DNA from: CAYPCH01 sp964409165
GTDB taxonomy: Bacteria; Bacillota; Clostridia; Acetivibrionales; Acetivibrionaceae
Reading direction: 5' to 3'
DNA length: 34,031 nucleotides
NCBI GenBank assembly: GCA_964409165.1
Contig: CAYPCH010000025.1
Location: forward strand, 1 to 34,031
Below the pieces are notes generated by a model. It was not told where the DNA came from and searched no databases. It was given only the letters and a program-made list of their open reading frames with translations. The position numbers and the translations under genes are program-made. The stretch's first letter is position 1; each line of letters starts with the position of its first letter. Below, one piece after another: positions 16,178 to 25,060 of the stretch.

Positions 16178-18796
16178 ATGGTAGCACTGACACCGATGAT
16201 GCGGCAGTATGTTGAAATAAAGGAACAGAACAAAGACTGTATCCTTTTTTTCAGACTTGGGGATTTTTATGAAATGTTTTTTACAGATGCAGAGATAGCA
16301 TCAAAAGAATTGGAAATAACTCTGACAGGAAGAGATTGCGGACTTGAGGAAAAAGCCCCCATGTGCGGAGTTCCTTTTCATTCAGCCGATTCATATATTT
16401 CCAGACTGATAAATAAAGGATATAAGGTTGCTATATGTGAGCAGGTGGAAGATCCTGCCCAAGCCAAGGGAATAGTAAAAAGGGATGTAGTAAGGGTGGT
16501 TACCCCGGGTACGGTAACCGATTCTTCAATGCTTGATGAGAAGAAGAACAATTATCTTATGTCCATATACCGTATCAAGAGCTTTTTTGGTGCGGCTTTC
16601 GTGGATCTTTCTACCGGGGAGTTTACCTGTACGTCAATAACCTTTGGGAATACCTTAAACAAGCTTATTGATGAAATAGCAAAGTATGCACCTTCTGAAA
16701 TAATAGTTAACAATGAGTTTTTATTAGAGCAAGGTACAATTGATAGTATAAGAAAAAGATTTAATACTTATATTTCGGGCATGGATGATAAATATTTCAG
16801 CCAAGAATTTGCTATTGAAAAAGTAAAGGGTTATTCTGAAAAATTTGAGGTTGGAGAAAATACTTTTGACATGCATATAAATGCGTCGGGAGCTTTGCTT
16901 GAATACCTTGAGCAGACTCAGAAGGTCAATCTCAGTCATATCCAAAGTTTTAGTGTTTATACGGTCGAAGAGTATATGGTTTTAGACATTTCTACGAGAA
17001 GGAACCTTGAACTGACTGAAACCATGAGGGAAAAGGCACGAAAAGGCTCATTGCTATGGGTGCTTGACAGGACAGTAACCTCTATGGGAGGCAGAACTTT
17101 GAGAAAATGGGTAGAACAGCCGCTTATAAATATATACGATATAAAAGACAGGCATTGTGCCGTAAATGAGCTAAAAGAAAAGTTTATGATCCGTTCAGAG
17201 TTAAGGGAGCTTTTAAAGAGGGTTTATGACCTTGAAAGACTTATGGGAAAAGTGATATTGGGCAATGCTAACTGTAGGGACTTGATTTCCATAAAGAATT
17301 CACTCGGGCAGGTTCCTTATATCAAGGAGCTTTTAAAGAACCTTGAGGAGATGCTTAATGCAGAAAATTACAGTGGTCTTGATACGTTAAATGATGTTTT
17401 TGACTTGATAGAAAGGTCTATAAATGATGAGCCTCCAATTTCTGTAAAGGAAGGCGGAATAGTAAAAACAGGCTTTAATGAAGAAGTAGACAGGTTGAAA
17501 AACGCTTCTACAGACGGAAAGAAATGGATTGCGGCTCTTGAGAGCTCAGAGAGGGAAAACACAGGTATTAAGAACCTGAAAGTAGGTTTCAACAAAGTAT
17601 TCGGATACTATATCGAAGTGACAAAATCCTATTATTCACGGGTTCCTGACAATTATATCAGAAAACAGACTCTTGCAAACTGTGAAAGGTTCATAACACA
17701 GGAACTTAAAGAGATAGAGGATACGGTTTTAGGTGCTGAGGACAAGCTTATGGAGCTTGAGTACCGAATATTTACTGAAATAAGAAACCAAATTGCAAAC
17801 GAGATAAACAGGATTAAAACAACAGCAAGGTGCTTGGCACAGGTAGATGTTCTCTGTTCTTTGGCTGAAGTAGCCGACCGGGAAAACTATTCAATGCCTA
17901 AAATAACGAATAGTGATGAAATCTTAATCACAGAGGGACGCCATCCTGTTGTAGAAAAAATGCTTGACAAGGAAGGGTTTGTTCCAAACGATACATATCT
18001 TGATGCGAGTGATAACCTTGTTGCGATTATTACAGGTCCAAATATGGCAGGAAAATCAACATACATGAGGCAAACAGCTCTTATTGTTCTTATGGCTCAG
18101 ATTGGAAGTTTTGTTCCTGCGAAAAGCTCTCAGATTGGTATTGTTGATAGGATATTTACAAGGGTAGGTGCATCGGATGACCTTGCTGCAGGACAGAGTA
18201 CCTTTATGGTTGAGATGTCTGAAGTAGCAAATATACTCTGTAATGCCACTTCTAAAAGTCTTTTGATACTTGATGAAATAGGGAGGGGCACCAGTACCTA
18301 TGATGGATTGAGTATAGCATGGGCTGTTATTGAATATATAAGCAATAGGAGCAAACTTGGAGCCAGGACTTTATTTGCAACTCATTATCATGAACTTACC
18401 GAGTTAGAGGGAAGCATTGAAGGTATTAAAAACTATTGTATATCGGTAGAAGAAAAAGGAGAAGACATAATATTCCTTAGGAAAATAATAAGGGGCGGGG
18501 CAGACGATAGTTACGGGGTACAGGTTGCAAGACTTGCTGGAGTACCTATGCCGGTTATTAGCAGAGCCAAGGAAATATTGAGGCAGTTGGAGGATGCAAA
18601 CATAAATAAATCCGGATTCAAAATGAAGAGAGTTATAAAGCCTATTGATGGGCAGATAGATGTTTTTTCGTTCAATACTGAACAAAGGAACAGCGATGAG
18701 GTGTTAAATGAGCTTAAGAACCTTGATGTTTCTACCCTTACACCTTTAGATGCTTTAAATGTATTGTATAATCTTCAAAAGAAAGTTAAGAATTAA
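16178..18796 (+). CDS. mutS: DNA mismatch repair protein MutS
   Basis: An 872-residue mismatch-recognition ATPase of normal length. The N-terminal mismatch-binding motif is F30-Y31-E32 in RLGDFYEMF. The connector, lever and clamp regions follow, then the Walker A loop GPNMAGKST (620-628), the ABC-type signature region (DDLAAGQSTFMVEM), Walker B LLILDEIGRGTSTYDG and the H-loop FATHYHELTELE. The C-terminal tail ends with a helix suited to dimer/tetramer formation. ATG16178 is preferred, about 8 bases after GGGGT; an in-frame ATG at 16157 lacks an SD site. MutL follows after a 148-base spacer that begins with short repeats overlapping the mutS stop. Confidence 0.98.
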   Translation: MVALTPMMRQYVEIKEQNKDCILFFRLGDFYEMFFTDAEIASKELEITLTGRDCGLEEKAPMCGVPFHSADSYISRLINKGYKVAICEQVEDPAQAKGIVKRDVVRVVTPGTVTDSSMLDEKKNNYLMSIYRIKSFFGAAFVDLSTGEFTCTSITFGNTLNKLIDEIAKYAPSEIIVNNEFLLEQGTIDSIRKRFNTYISGMDDKYFSQEFAIEKVKGYSEKFEVGENTFDMHINASGALLEYLEQTQKVNLSHIQSFSVYTVEEYMVLDISTRRNLELTETMREKARKGSLLWVLDRTVTSMGGRTLRKWVEQPLINIYDIKDRHCAVNELKEKFMIRSELRELLKRVYDLERLMGKVILGNANCRDLISIKNSLGQVPYIKELLKNLEEMLNAENYSGLDTLNDVFDLIERSINDEPPISVKEGGIVKTGFNEEVDRLKNASTDGKKWIAALESSERENTGIKNLKVGFNKVFGYYIEVTKSYYSRVPDNYIRKQTLANCERFITQELKEIEDTVLGAEDKLMELEYRIFTEIRNQIANEINRIKTTARCLAQVDVLCSLAEVADRENYSMPKITNSDEILITEGRHPVVEKMLDKEGFVPNDTYLDASDNLVAIITGPNMAGKSTYMRQTALIVLMAQIGSFVPAKSSQIGIVDRIFTRVGASDDLAAGQSTFMVEMSEVANILCNATSKSLLILDEIGRGTSTYDGLSIAWAVIEYISNRSKLGARTLFATHYHELTELEGSIEGIKNYCISVEEKGEDIIFLRKIIRGGADDSYGVQVARLAGVPMPVISRAKEILRQLEDANINKSGFKMKRVIKPIDGQIDVFSFNTEQRNSDEVLNELKNLDVSTLTPLDALNVLYNLQKKVKN

Positions 18797-18849
18797 CATA
18801 TATCTAGAATTAACATAACTAGAATTATTATATATTAAGAATTACTATA
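18789..18849 (+). repeat. Degenerate 12-mer repeated four times across the mutS stop
   Basis: AGAATTAACATA and close variants begin at 18789, 18806, 18821 and 18838, spaced 17, 15 and 17 bases apart. The first copy contains the mutS TAA stop codon; the others lie in the mutS-mutL spacer. Confidence 0.8.
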
Positions 18850-18944
18850 TAATGTAAAAATAAGTCCGAAATTTTATGTGCACAGGCAAGAAATGAAGGA
18901 GTTTATTTTAAACAAATTTAAAAGTATTTAGGAAGGTTTTGAAG

Positions 18945-21044
18945 ATGGGCAGGATAGTAATACTCGACGAAAATACATCAAATCAAATAGCAGCAGGAGA
19001 AGTGGTTGAGCGACCAGCTTCTGTAGTAAAGGAGCTTGTGGAAAATTCCATAGATGCGGGTAGTACCAGTATATCTGTTGAGATAAGTAATGGAGGAGTT
19101 TCACTCATCAAGGTTGTCGACAGTGGCAGTGGGATGGAGGAAGATGATGTTGAAATTGCTTTTGATAGGCATGCTACCAGTAAGATCAGGAACTCCCATG
19201 ACTTAGAGGCTATTACCACGCTCGGTTTTAGAGGAGAAGCGCTGGCAAGTATTGCATCGGTGGCTACTGTGGAGATTACTACAAGGGTCAAGGATAATGA
19301 ATATGGAAAGTATGTTAGAATACAGGGAGGAGTATTAAAGGAGACTAACAGGACAGGTTGTCCTATTGGAACTACAATTGTAGTAAAAGAGCTTTTTTAT
19401 AACACTCCTGCAAGATATAAATTTTTAAAAAAGGATACTACTGAAGCAGGATATATATCAGATATTGTGAGCCGTATAGCGTTAGGAAAACCTCACATAT
19501 CCATGAGGTTTATAAGCAATAGGAAAACAGTTATTCATACACCTGGAAACAGCGATCTGCTAAGTACAATTTTCAGCATTTATGGAAAAGAAACTGCCAA
19601 GGAATGCGTTGAGATTGTCTATGAGGATGAAAAAATAAAAATAACAGGTTATGCCGGGAAACCTGAAATAGCAAGGTCAAACAGGAATCATCAGTCAATT
19701 TACATAAACGGCAGGTATATTAAAAATAAAATAATATCGGCGGCAATAGATGAAGCATATAAAACATTCCTTTTGAAGAACAAGTTTGCATTCGTTGTGC
19801 TAAATCTTGAAATAAATCCAGTGCTGGTGGATGTAAATGTTCATCCAACAAAAATGGAAGTAAGATTTTCTGGAGAGCAGGACATTTTCAGGGCAGTTTA
19901 CCATGCAATAAGCAATGCGCTTTTGAGTAAATCTCTTATTAGAAATGTTGAGCTTTCAGAAAAGTCAGATAATTATTTTAAGTTTAACAGTTCGTCTATA
20001 GCAAAAGATGAATTTATACAGCAGGGGCTTAAATCTTCTAGTGAGGATACCCCGGTTTTAAAACAGCACCCGGCAAGTTTAATAGCTAGAGAGGAAACGG
20101 CACCTGTTATTAACGGACATGAAAAGTTTGAGGCAAGTAAAAATGAATTTACAAAGTCACCAGAAATGCCCAAGAAGCCATACGAAAAGCAGGGAGTAAA
20201 AAAAATAGAATCGGTTATGGTAGCTGAGCAGCCTGAGATTGTTAAAAAGAGGGACGTCTCTGATGCTGAAAAGACAAAAAGCAGTTTTGATAAAGTCCTT
20301 GAAAAGAAAGATACTGTTTACACCGATAATTATAAAGACAATTTTTTAAAAGAAGAGTCAAACGATAAAGAGTCGAATGATAAAGAGCCAAACAATAATG
20401 TAAGTCGCTGTGATCCCAAAGAGATTACGGACTACTCAGGCGATAAAGATACAGCTAAGAACATACTATTAAACTCAAATATCATTGGACAGGTTTTTTT
20501 TACGTATATTTTGCTTCAAAATGAGGACAATTTAATTGTAATTGATCAACATGCGGCACATGAGAGAATAATGTTTGAGAAGCTTGTGAAGAGGTACAGG
20601 AACAAAGAAAATCTTGCACAGTTTCTGCTAACATCGGAAGTAATAGAACTTACAGGAAGGGAAATAGGTTTTATCGAAGAAGAAAAAGAGCTTCTGGGAA
20701 GTCTGGGCTTTACATTTGAGAATTTCGGAAGTAGTTCGGTTATACTGCGTTCTGTTCCGTATAATTGTCAAAATAGCTGTGCTAAGGAAGTTTTTTTGAA
20801 AATTGTTGATTTACTTATGTCGGGTGAAAAAAGAGATGATAAAATTATTGAAGAAGAGGCACTGTATCAAATTGCATGTAAATCAGCTATAAAAGCTAAC
20901 TTAAGACTTACTGAAATAGAAATAAAAAGTATGATTAAGGAACTTATGGAGATAGAAAATCCCTATACATGCCCTCACGGAAGACCGACAATAATTAAAA
21001 TAACAAAATATGAATTTGAAAAAATGTTTAAGAGGATTATTTAG
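18945..21044 (+). CDS. mutL: DNA mismatch repair protein MutL
   Basis: A 699-residue GHKL ATPase/endonuclease. N-terminal ATPase motifs are IAAGEVVERPASVVKELVENS with DAG, DSGSGM and GFRGEALASIASV. The variable linker (about 345-500) is Lys/Glu-rich with a short repeat (ESNDKESNDKEPNN). The C-terminal endonuclease domain carries DQHAAHERIMFE starting at D534, the metal-binding DQHA(X)2E(X)4E motif of MutL from bacteria lacking MutH, plus ACKSAIKA and CPHGRPT. It should nick the discontinuous strand after MutS recognition. The start is ATG 8 bases after AGGAAGG. It ends 5 bases before miaA, implying co-transcription. Confidence 0.98.
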   Translation: MGRIVILDENTSNQIAAGEVVERPASVVKELVENSIDAGSTSISVEISNGGVSLIKVVDSGSGMEEDDVEIAFDRHATSKIRNSHDLEAITTLGFRGEALASIASVATVEITTRVKDNEYGKYVRIQGGVLKETNRTGCPIGTTIVVKELFYNTPARYKFLKKDTTEAGYISDIVSRIALGKPHISMRFISNRKTVIHTPGNSDLLSTIFSIYGKETAKECVEIVYEDEKIKITGYAGKPEIARSNRNHQSIYINGRYIKNKIISAAIDEAYKTFLLKNKFAFVVLNLEINPVLVDVNVHPTKMEVRFSGEQDIFRAVYHAISNALLSKSLIRNVELSEKSDNYFKFNSSSIAKDEFIQQGLKSSSEDTPVLKQHPASLIAREETAPVINGHEKFEASKNEFTKSPEMPKKPYEKQGVKKIESVMVAEQPEIVKKRDVSDAEKTKSSFDKVLEKKDTVYTDNYKDNFLKEESNDKESNDKEPNNNVSRCDPKEITDYSGDKDTAKNILLNSNIIGQVFFTYILLQNEDNLIVIDQHAAHERIMFEKLVKRYRNKENLAQFLLTSEVIELTGREIGFIEEEKELLGSLGFTFENFGSSSVILRSVPYNCQNSCAKEVFLKIVDLLMSGEKRDDKIIEEEALYQIACKSAIKANLRLTEIEIKSMIKELMEIENPYTCPHGRPTIIKITKYEFEKMFKRII

Positions 21045-21049
21045 AGATA

Positions 21050-22003
21050 ATGGAGAATAGATTGGATAATGTGATTGTTGTAACAGGGCCAACTGCCTCG
21101 GGAAAAACGAAAATTTCCATTGAGCTTGCAAAGGATATTAACGGTGAAATAGTATCCGCGGATTCCATGCAGGTGTATAAATACATGGATATCGGCACAG
21201 CGAAGCCATGCAGAGAAGAAATGTCGGGTATAAGACATTATATGGTTGATGAGATTACGCCAGATGAAGAATTTAGTGTTGCGAAGTATAAGGAGCTTGC
21301 CGAAAAATATATTGTTAAGATAATTAGTAACGATAAGACACCTATTGTTGCGGGAGGTACAGGACTTTATATAAATTCACTAATGTATAATCTGGAATTC
21401 TCCGATACAGTGTGTGATTGGGATTTTAGAAAAACCCTTAAAAAGGAAGCAAGTGAAAAGGGAAATGAGTTTCTCCACAACAGACTTAGGCTAATAGACC
21501 CTAAAGCTGCACAGAAGATACATATGAATAATGTTAAAAGGGTTATACGTGCGATAGAGGTTTATACTTATACAAAGAAAACGATTTCACAACACGAGGA
21601 GGAATCAAGAAAAAATCCTTCTAAATATAACTATATTGTTTTTGGTTTGACTATGGATAGAGAAAGTCTATATGATAGAATAAACAGACGCGTGGATTTA
21701 ATGCTTGAAAAGGGCTTGGTAGAAGAAGTTAAAAAGTTGCTTGAAATGGGATATGATAAAAGCACAATAGCTATGCAAGGATTAGGCTATAAGGAGATAC
21801 TGGACTTCTTAAGAGGTGAAAAAACTTTGGAAGAAGCTGTTTATATATTAAAAAGAGATTCGAGGCATTATGCAAAACGCCAGATGACATGGTTTAAAAG
21901 AATAGAAGGTATTACATGGATTAATCTGGATGAGTTTGATGACGAGAGGGAAATAATAAAAAATATGAAAAATCATATTGCAACGTATGGAATTTTCTTG
22001 TAG
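21050..22003 (+). CDS. miaA: tRNA dimethylallyltransferase
   Basis: A 317-residue enzyme that transfers the dimethylallyl group to A37 of tRNA, the substrate step before MiaB at 10893. Motifs: P-loop GPTASGKT (13-20), SADSMQVYKYMDIGTAKP, HYMVDEITPDEEFSVAKY, VAGGTGLYINSL and a C-terminal GLGYKEI with HYAKRQMTWFKR. The spacing of 5 bases to mutL with only a weak SD site suggests translational coupling. Hfq follows after 94 bases. The mutS-mutL-miaA-hfq order is shared with many bacteria. Confidence 0.97.
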   Translation: MENRLDNVIVVTGPTASGKTKISIELAKDINGEIVSADSMQVYKYMDIGTAKPCREEMSGIRHYMVDEITPDEEFSVAKYKELAEKYIVKIISNDKTPIVAGGTGLYINSLMYNLEFSDTVCDWDFRKTLKKEASEKGNEFLHNRLRLIDPKAAQKIHMNNVKRVIRAIEVYTYTKKTISQHEEESRKNPSKYNYIVFGLTMDRESLYDRINRRVDLMLEKGLVEEVKKLLEMGYDKSTIAMQGLGYKEILDFLRGEKTLEEAVYILKRDSRHYAKRQMTWFKRIEGITWINLDEFDDEREIIKNMKNHIATYGIFL

Positions 22004-22097
22004 AATATGAATTATAGCTATACAACTATAAATATAAAAGTTCTTCATATAAAGAGAGAAAAATAAAAAAGAGAGAAGAATAGAGGAGGATGTTTCC

Positions 22098-22340
22098 GTG
22101 AACAAAACTAATATCAATTTACAGGACGTTTTTTTGAACCAGGTAAGGAAAGAGCACATTCCTGTAACCATTTATCTAACAAATGGTTTTCAGTTAAAGG
22201 GGATGGTAAAAGGGTTTGATAACTTTACCGTTGTACTTGACAGTGAAGGAAGGCAGCAACTTATTTATAAGCATGCAATATCAACTATCAGCCCGATGAA
22301 GCTGGTAAATCTTATTTTTAATGACAATAGGGGCGAATAA
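22098..22340 (+). CDS. hfq: RNA chaperone Hfq
   Basis: An 80-residue Sm-like hexameric RNA chaperone. The Sm1 region (LQDVFLNQVRKEHIPVTIYL through GFDNFTVVL) and Sm2 motif (YKHAIST, 57-63) are intact. The C-terminal tail is short, as in Gram-positive Hfq. The start is GTG 8 bases after GAGGAGGA. The gene ends the mutS-mutL-miaA-hfq run and is followed by a terminator at 22467. Confidence 0.97.
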   Translation: MNKTNINLQDVFLNQVRKEHIPVTIYLTNGFQLKGMVKGFDNFTVVLDSEGRQQLIYKHAISTISPMKLVNLIFNDNRGE

Positions 22341-22466
22341 ACCGGATAAATACAAACTGAAAGCTGATTTGTGGCTTTAGTTCGTTTTCTACGTCATATC
22401 AATGTCAATGAAACCTTGCAAGAATCAAGCAATATCCGTTGGGTACGGAATTTTATTTACAGACTA

Positions 22467-22527
22467 AAAAGCACCAAAAACAAGAGAAAGATTTGTAAAA
22501 CTCTTTGTTTTTAGTGCTTTTGGTTTT
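22467..22527 (+). terminator. Terminator after hfq
   Basis: AAAAGCAC (22467-22474) pairs with GTGCTTTT (22514-22521), extended inward by a near-perfect second stem ending at CAAGAG/CTCTTTG. T-rich sequence follows on the plus strand, and the A-rich left side suits a bidirectional terminator for the convergent lexA as well. Confidence 0.8.
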
Positions 22528-22583
22528 TTAAAAAGGTATGCTCAGCAAGGAGCGAAATATAACCTTTGCTTTTCTACACCGCT

Positions 22584-22651
22584 ATTTGGTTTCAAATAAA
22601 TGTTCCTGCAAAAAATAGCAACGTGGAAGCTATGTTTTTACCATTCCCTTA
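22584..22651 (+). repeat. Degenerate repeat related to 31469-31531
   Basis: ATTTGGTTTCAAAT here matches ATTTGATTTCAAAT at 31469 with one mismatch. Similarity resumes in the A-rich middle and at the end (ACCATTCCCTTA against ATCATTCCTAA). Alignment needs small gaps, so common origin is likely but not certain. Confidence 0.5.
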
Positions 22652-22683
22652 GGAGCATTACTTTATAGTACTATAAAGTAATG

Positions 22684-23322
22684 CTATAACTTTCTGAATA
22701 CGCCTATAACCTTACCTAAAATAGAGAGATTCTCTTTAACTATTATGGGATCGAGATACTTATTTTCCGGTTGAAGTCTGATAAAGTTTTTTTCTTTATA
22801 AAAAGTTTTTACAGTTGCTTCATCTTCTATAAGTGCAACAACAATATCACCATTATTTGCAATAGACTGCTGCTTGATAAGTATATAATCTTTGTCGAAA
22901 ATGCCTGCCTCAATCATACTGTCACCTTGTACTTTAAGCATGAACGCTGAAGAGTTTTGGACAAAATCCAAAGGTAAAGGAAAAGTATCCTCAATGTTTT
23001 CAACAGCAAGTATTGGCTGTCCAGCAGTTACTTTCCCCACAATAGGTACATCGACAAGTTCTTTACCGGAGTACATGCCTTTAGAAGAATTTTTAATACT
23101 ATTATTACGGGAAACAACTTTAAGAGCTCTTGGCTTTGTAGGATCTTTTTGAATAAGCCCTTCTTTTTTCAGTTTTTCAAGATAACCATGTACCGTAGAT
23201 GTTGATTTGAATCCGACAGCACTGCATATTTCCCTTACTGACGGAGGATAACCTTTCTTTTCAATCTGCTTGTTTATAAAGTCTAATATTTTTTGTTGGT
23301 TTTCGATTGTCTTATTCTGCAT
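22684..23322 (-). CDS. lexA: SOS repressor LexA
   Basis: A 212-residue repressor-protease. The winged helix-turn-helix N-terminus covers about 1-65 (YPPSVREICSAVGFKSTSTVHGYL). The self-cleavage bond is A100-G101 in KVTAGQP, and the Ser-Lys dyad is S135 (QGDSMIEAG) and K172 (EATVKTFY). On RecA activation it cleaves itself and releases SOS promoters. ATG23322 is chosen because AGAGGTGA ends 5 bases before it; a GTG at 23331 would add three residues but sits inside that SD site. It is transcribed divergently from the yneA-like gene. An SOS box overlaps its -35, giving autoregulation. Confidence 0.97.
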   Translation of the reverse strand: MQNKTIENQQKILDFINKQIEKKGYPPSVREICSAVGFKSTSTVHGYLEKLKKEGLIQKDPTKPRALKVVSRNNSIKNSSKGMYSGKELVDVPIVGKVTAGQPILAVENIEDTFPLPLDFVQNSSAFMLKVQGDSMIEAGIFDKDYILIKQQSIANNGDIVVALIEDEATVKTFYKEKNFIRLQPENKYLDPIIVKENLSILGKVIGVFRKL

Positions 23323-23386
23323 GTTTTTCACCTCTGGAATTTATATTAACTACATATTGAATTATTTTTACTTATGTCACAACTGT

Positions 23387-23414
23387 ATTATAACATAAAA
23401 AACAAAAAGATCAA
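23387..23414 (-). promoter_or_regulatory. lexA promoter
   Basis: On the minus strand: -35 TTGATC (23409-23414), 16-base spacer, -10 TATAAT (23387-23392). SOS box 1 overlaps the -35. Confidence 0.75.
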
Positions 23415-23424
23415 ACTTATGTTC
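23413..23424 (-). promoter_or_regulatory. SOS box 1 (lexA operator)
   Basis: GAACATAAGTTT on the minus strand (CGAACATAAGTTTG with flanks), close to the Firmicute LexA site GAAC-N4-GTTC with one deviating base. It overlaps the lexA -35. Confidence 0.75.
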
Positions 23425-23442
23425 GCTTTTTTAAAAAAATTA

Positions 23443-23472
23443 TTGACAACAGAACGTATGTTCAGATATAAT
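23443..23472 (+). promoter_or_regulatory. yneA-like gene promoter
   Basis: Consensus-grade elements: -35 TTGACA (23443-23448), 18-base spacer, -10 TATAAT (23467-23472). SOS box 2 fills the spacer, so LexA binding should exclude polymerase. Confidence 0.85.
23452..23463 (+). promoter_or_regulatory. SOS box 2
   Basis: The site GAACGTATGTTC has perfect GAAC/GTTC half-sites and lies between the -35 and -10 of the plus-strand promoter. Confidence 0.85.
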
Positions 23473-23481
23473 GTGTTGTAA

Positions 23482-23493
23482 GAACATTAGTTC
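23482..23493 (+). promoter_or_regulatory. SOS box 3
   Basis: The site GAACATTAGTTC has perfect half-sites, centred about 18 bases downstream of the -10 and just before the SD site of the LysM gene. It is a second roadblock on the same promoter. Confidence 0.8.
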
Positions 23494-23511
23494 GGAGAAA
23501 GGGTGCTTGTT

Positions 23512-23796
23512 ATGAGGAAGAGATATGTATTGAAGAATAGAAAGAGATTCTGCTTTTTTCTGGCTTTTGTATTTACAACAGTTCTGACCGTTTTTTCAGT
23601 AAGCAGTGCATATGGAAGCAAAGGACAAACCTACCGGACTATAGTGGTAAGAAGCGGAGATACATTGTGGAGTATTGCAGAAAGATACAATAAGGACGGA
23701 GATATCAGACGTTACATACATGAAATAAAAAAACTTAACAATCTTAAAAGTAGCATGATCATCCAAGGAACTGACCTAAAGGTAATTGTTGATTAA
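23512..23796 (+). CDS. yneA: YneA-like SOS cell-division inhibitor with LysM domain
   Basis: A 94-residue protein with a basic N-terminus, one membrane/signal segment (about 12-33), and a LysM peptidoglycan-binding domain at about 42-93 (TIVVRSGDTLWSIAERYN, then GTDLKVIVD). ATG23512 lies 8 bases after GGAGAAAGGG; a GTG at 23503 overlaps that SD site. Bacillus yneA is also divergent from lexA, carries a LysM domain, and delays division during DNA damage. Location, size, domain and three SOS boxes all agree with that role. Sequence identity to YneA cannot be judged here, so the symbol rests on context. Confidence 0.85.
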   Translation: MRKRYVLKNRKRFCFFLAFVFTTVLTVFSVSSAYGSKGQTYRTIVVRSGDTLWSIAERYNKDGDIRRYIHEIKKLNNLKSSMIIQGTDLKVIVD

Positions 23797-23798
23797 GG

Positions 23799-23892
<94 letters not shown>

Positions 23893-23896
23893 CTAA

Positions 23897-23934
23897 TAAC
23901 TCTTTAACTCATTAACTCTTTAACTCTTTAACTC
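23897..23934 (+). repeat. 8-bp period tandem repeat leading into the MITE-like arm
   Basis: TAACTC recurs at exactly 8-base intervals (23897, 23905, 23913, 23921, 23929), mostly as TTTAACTC. The last unit is the first part of the repeat arm's terminal TTAACTCAAC. Confidence 0.95.
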
Positions 23935-23976
23935 AACTTTTCCACTTATAGTATTTTGAGGCTCTGGTTGCTCACA
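23928..23976 (+). repeat. MITE-like repeat, arm copy 3
   Basis: These 49 bases match the reverse complement of 1-49 with one mismatch. No right arm follows within the spacer, so this is a solo arm or truncated copy. Confidence 0.9.
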
Positions 23977-24076
23977 TGCACTCTGTTTTATATCACTGGT
24001 TAATTTGGCAAAATTGCTTGTTGCAATAAACAATCATGGAAAACGAAAGTGATAAATAGGGTTGTTTTTTGCCGTC

Positions 24077-24085
24077 TGTTATAAT
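24077..24085 (+). promoter_or_regulatory. Extended -10 element
   Basis: TGTTATAAT (TGnTATAAT form) lies 69 bases before the start of the unrecognised gene at 24154. No good -35 is present at 16-18 bases. Confidence 0.4.
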
Positions 24086-24153
24086 AATATCTATTTGAGT
24101 TTATAATAAAAATAGGCAGTAGCTTGCAAAATTCCAGCAGGAGGATAGTAGAC

Positions 24154-24936
24154 GTGAAAAAAGGTCTTTTAAGACAATTTCCAAAACAAATAAGAGAAAG
24201 AATACTTGATCAGACTATAGAAAGTTATGATTTGAGAGATACAATAATAAAGCTTATAGACAGGAATCCGAAGTTTATAATCAGAAGATATATTGAGAGA
24301 GGAGAACTTGACGATTATTTAGAGGATAAAGATATTGAGTATATCAGGGGCAAACTTAACTCACAACTGACATATGAGTGGCTCTATTATAGATTCAAAA
24401 AAAGTTTGAAGGAAAATATGGACAAGTTCATAAAAGATGTGGCGGATGTTTTTGCCTATACAATATTATACCAAGATAGATATGAATATGATGAATCCGA
24501 GCAAAAGATAAAAAACATGGGAAAATACGACATACATGAGTATGAGATCCTTGATGATTTTCTGAGTGACTATGAACTGATTATGTCAAATAGTAGCTAT
24601 TCAGAAATTGAAATGAATACCGACAACACATATTTGGATAGTATAGCTGTTAATTATTTGCACGATACATTGAAACAAATGCTTAAAGGTATTTACAAAG
24701 ACCGTAATATTGAGTTTGTGAAATTTTTTAAAATTGATGAAAGCCATGAGTTGAATGACAGGGATTTTGAAGAATTGGAGTATGAGCTTTTTGAGGTGTT
24801 TGATACAGAACTCCCGATTCCTGATTTGAATAATCCTGCAGGCGCTGTTGAGAACCTCATATCGGAGGTTGGAAAAGTTGATGCAAAACTGCTTTTCAAG
24901 TTAGGAAAGGAAGCGGCTAAAAAAAAGAAAGGTTAA
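24154..24936 (+). CDS. Unrecognised charged helical protein
   Basis: A 260-residue protein I do not recognise. It has no signal peptide or membrane segment. It is rich in Asp, Glu, Lys, Arg and Tyr, is predicted largely helical, and ends in a basic tail (KEAAKKKKG). Recognisable stretches include FPKQIRERILDQTIESYDLR, then FIIRRYIERGELDDYLEDKD, and a late Pro/Asn turn, LPIPDLNNPAG. GTG24154 is preferred because AGGAGGA lies 8 bases upstream; the TTG at 24124 has no SD site. It is followed 232 bases later by the actin-like gene in the same direction. An adaptor or regulator of that filament is possible but unproven. Confidence 0.75.
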   Translation: MKKGLLRQFPKQIRERILDQTIESYDLRDTIIKLIDRNPKFIIRRYIERGELDDYLEDKDIEYIRGKLNSQLTYEWLYYRFKKSLKENMDKFIKDVADVFAYTILYQDRYEYDESEQKIKNMGKYDIHEYEILDDFLSDYELIMSNSSYSEIEMNTDNTYLDSIAVNYLHDTLKQMLKGIYKDRNIEFVKFFKIDESHELNDRDFEELEYELFEVFDTELPIPDLNNPAGAVENLISEVGKVDAKLLFKLGKEAAKKKKG

Positions 24937-24984
24937 AAAAAAGAGCAATCTTTAAAACTGGTATATACTTATTGCGGTTTGGTA

Positions 24985-24993
24985 TGGTATAAT
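24985..24993 (+). promoter_or_regulatory. Extended -10 element before the actin-like gene
   Basis: TGGTATAAT (TGnTATAAT form). Transcription from here would give a leader of about 170 bases containing the 25061-25134 repeat. Confidence 0.45.
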
Positions 24994-25060
24994 ATGGTGG
25001 TGTAAGGTTCTATTCATAATGGAACGCAAAAATAACAAAGGTAATATATGTTTATGTATT

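Larger units (their letters stand above)
22341..22683. other. Spacer between hfq and lexA (343 bases)
   Basis: Contains the hfq terminator (22467-22527) and a repeat segment (22584-22651) related to 31469-31531. The first 125 bases hold no convincing gene; a 21-codon ORF at about 22399 lacks an SD site. Confidence 0.7.

Noticed and set aside
22399..22464. 21-codon ORF in the hfq-lexA spacer (begins MSMKPCKNQA)
   Set aside because: No SD site upstream and located between a gene and its terminator; it is likely chance.
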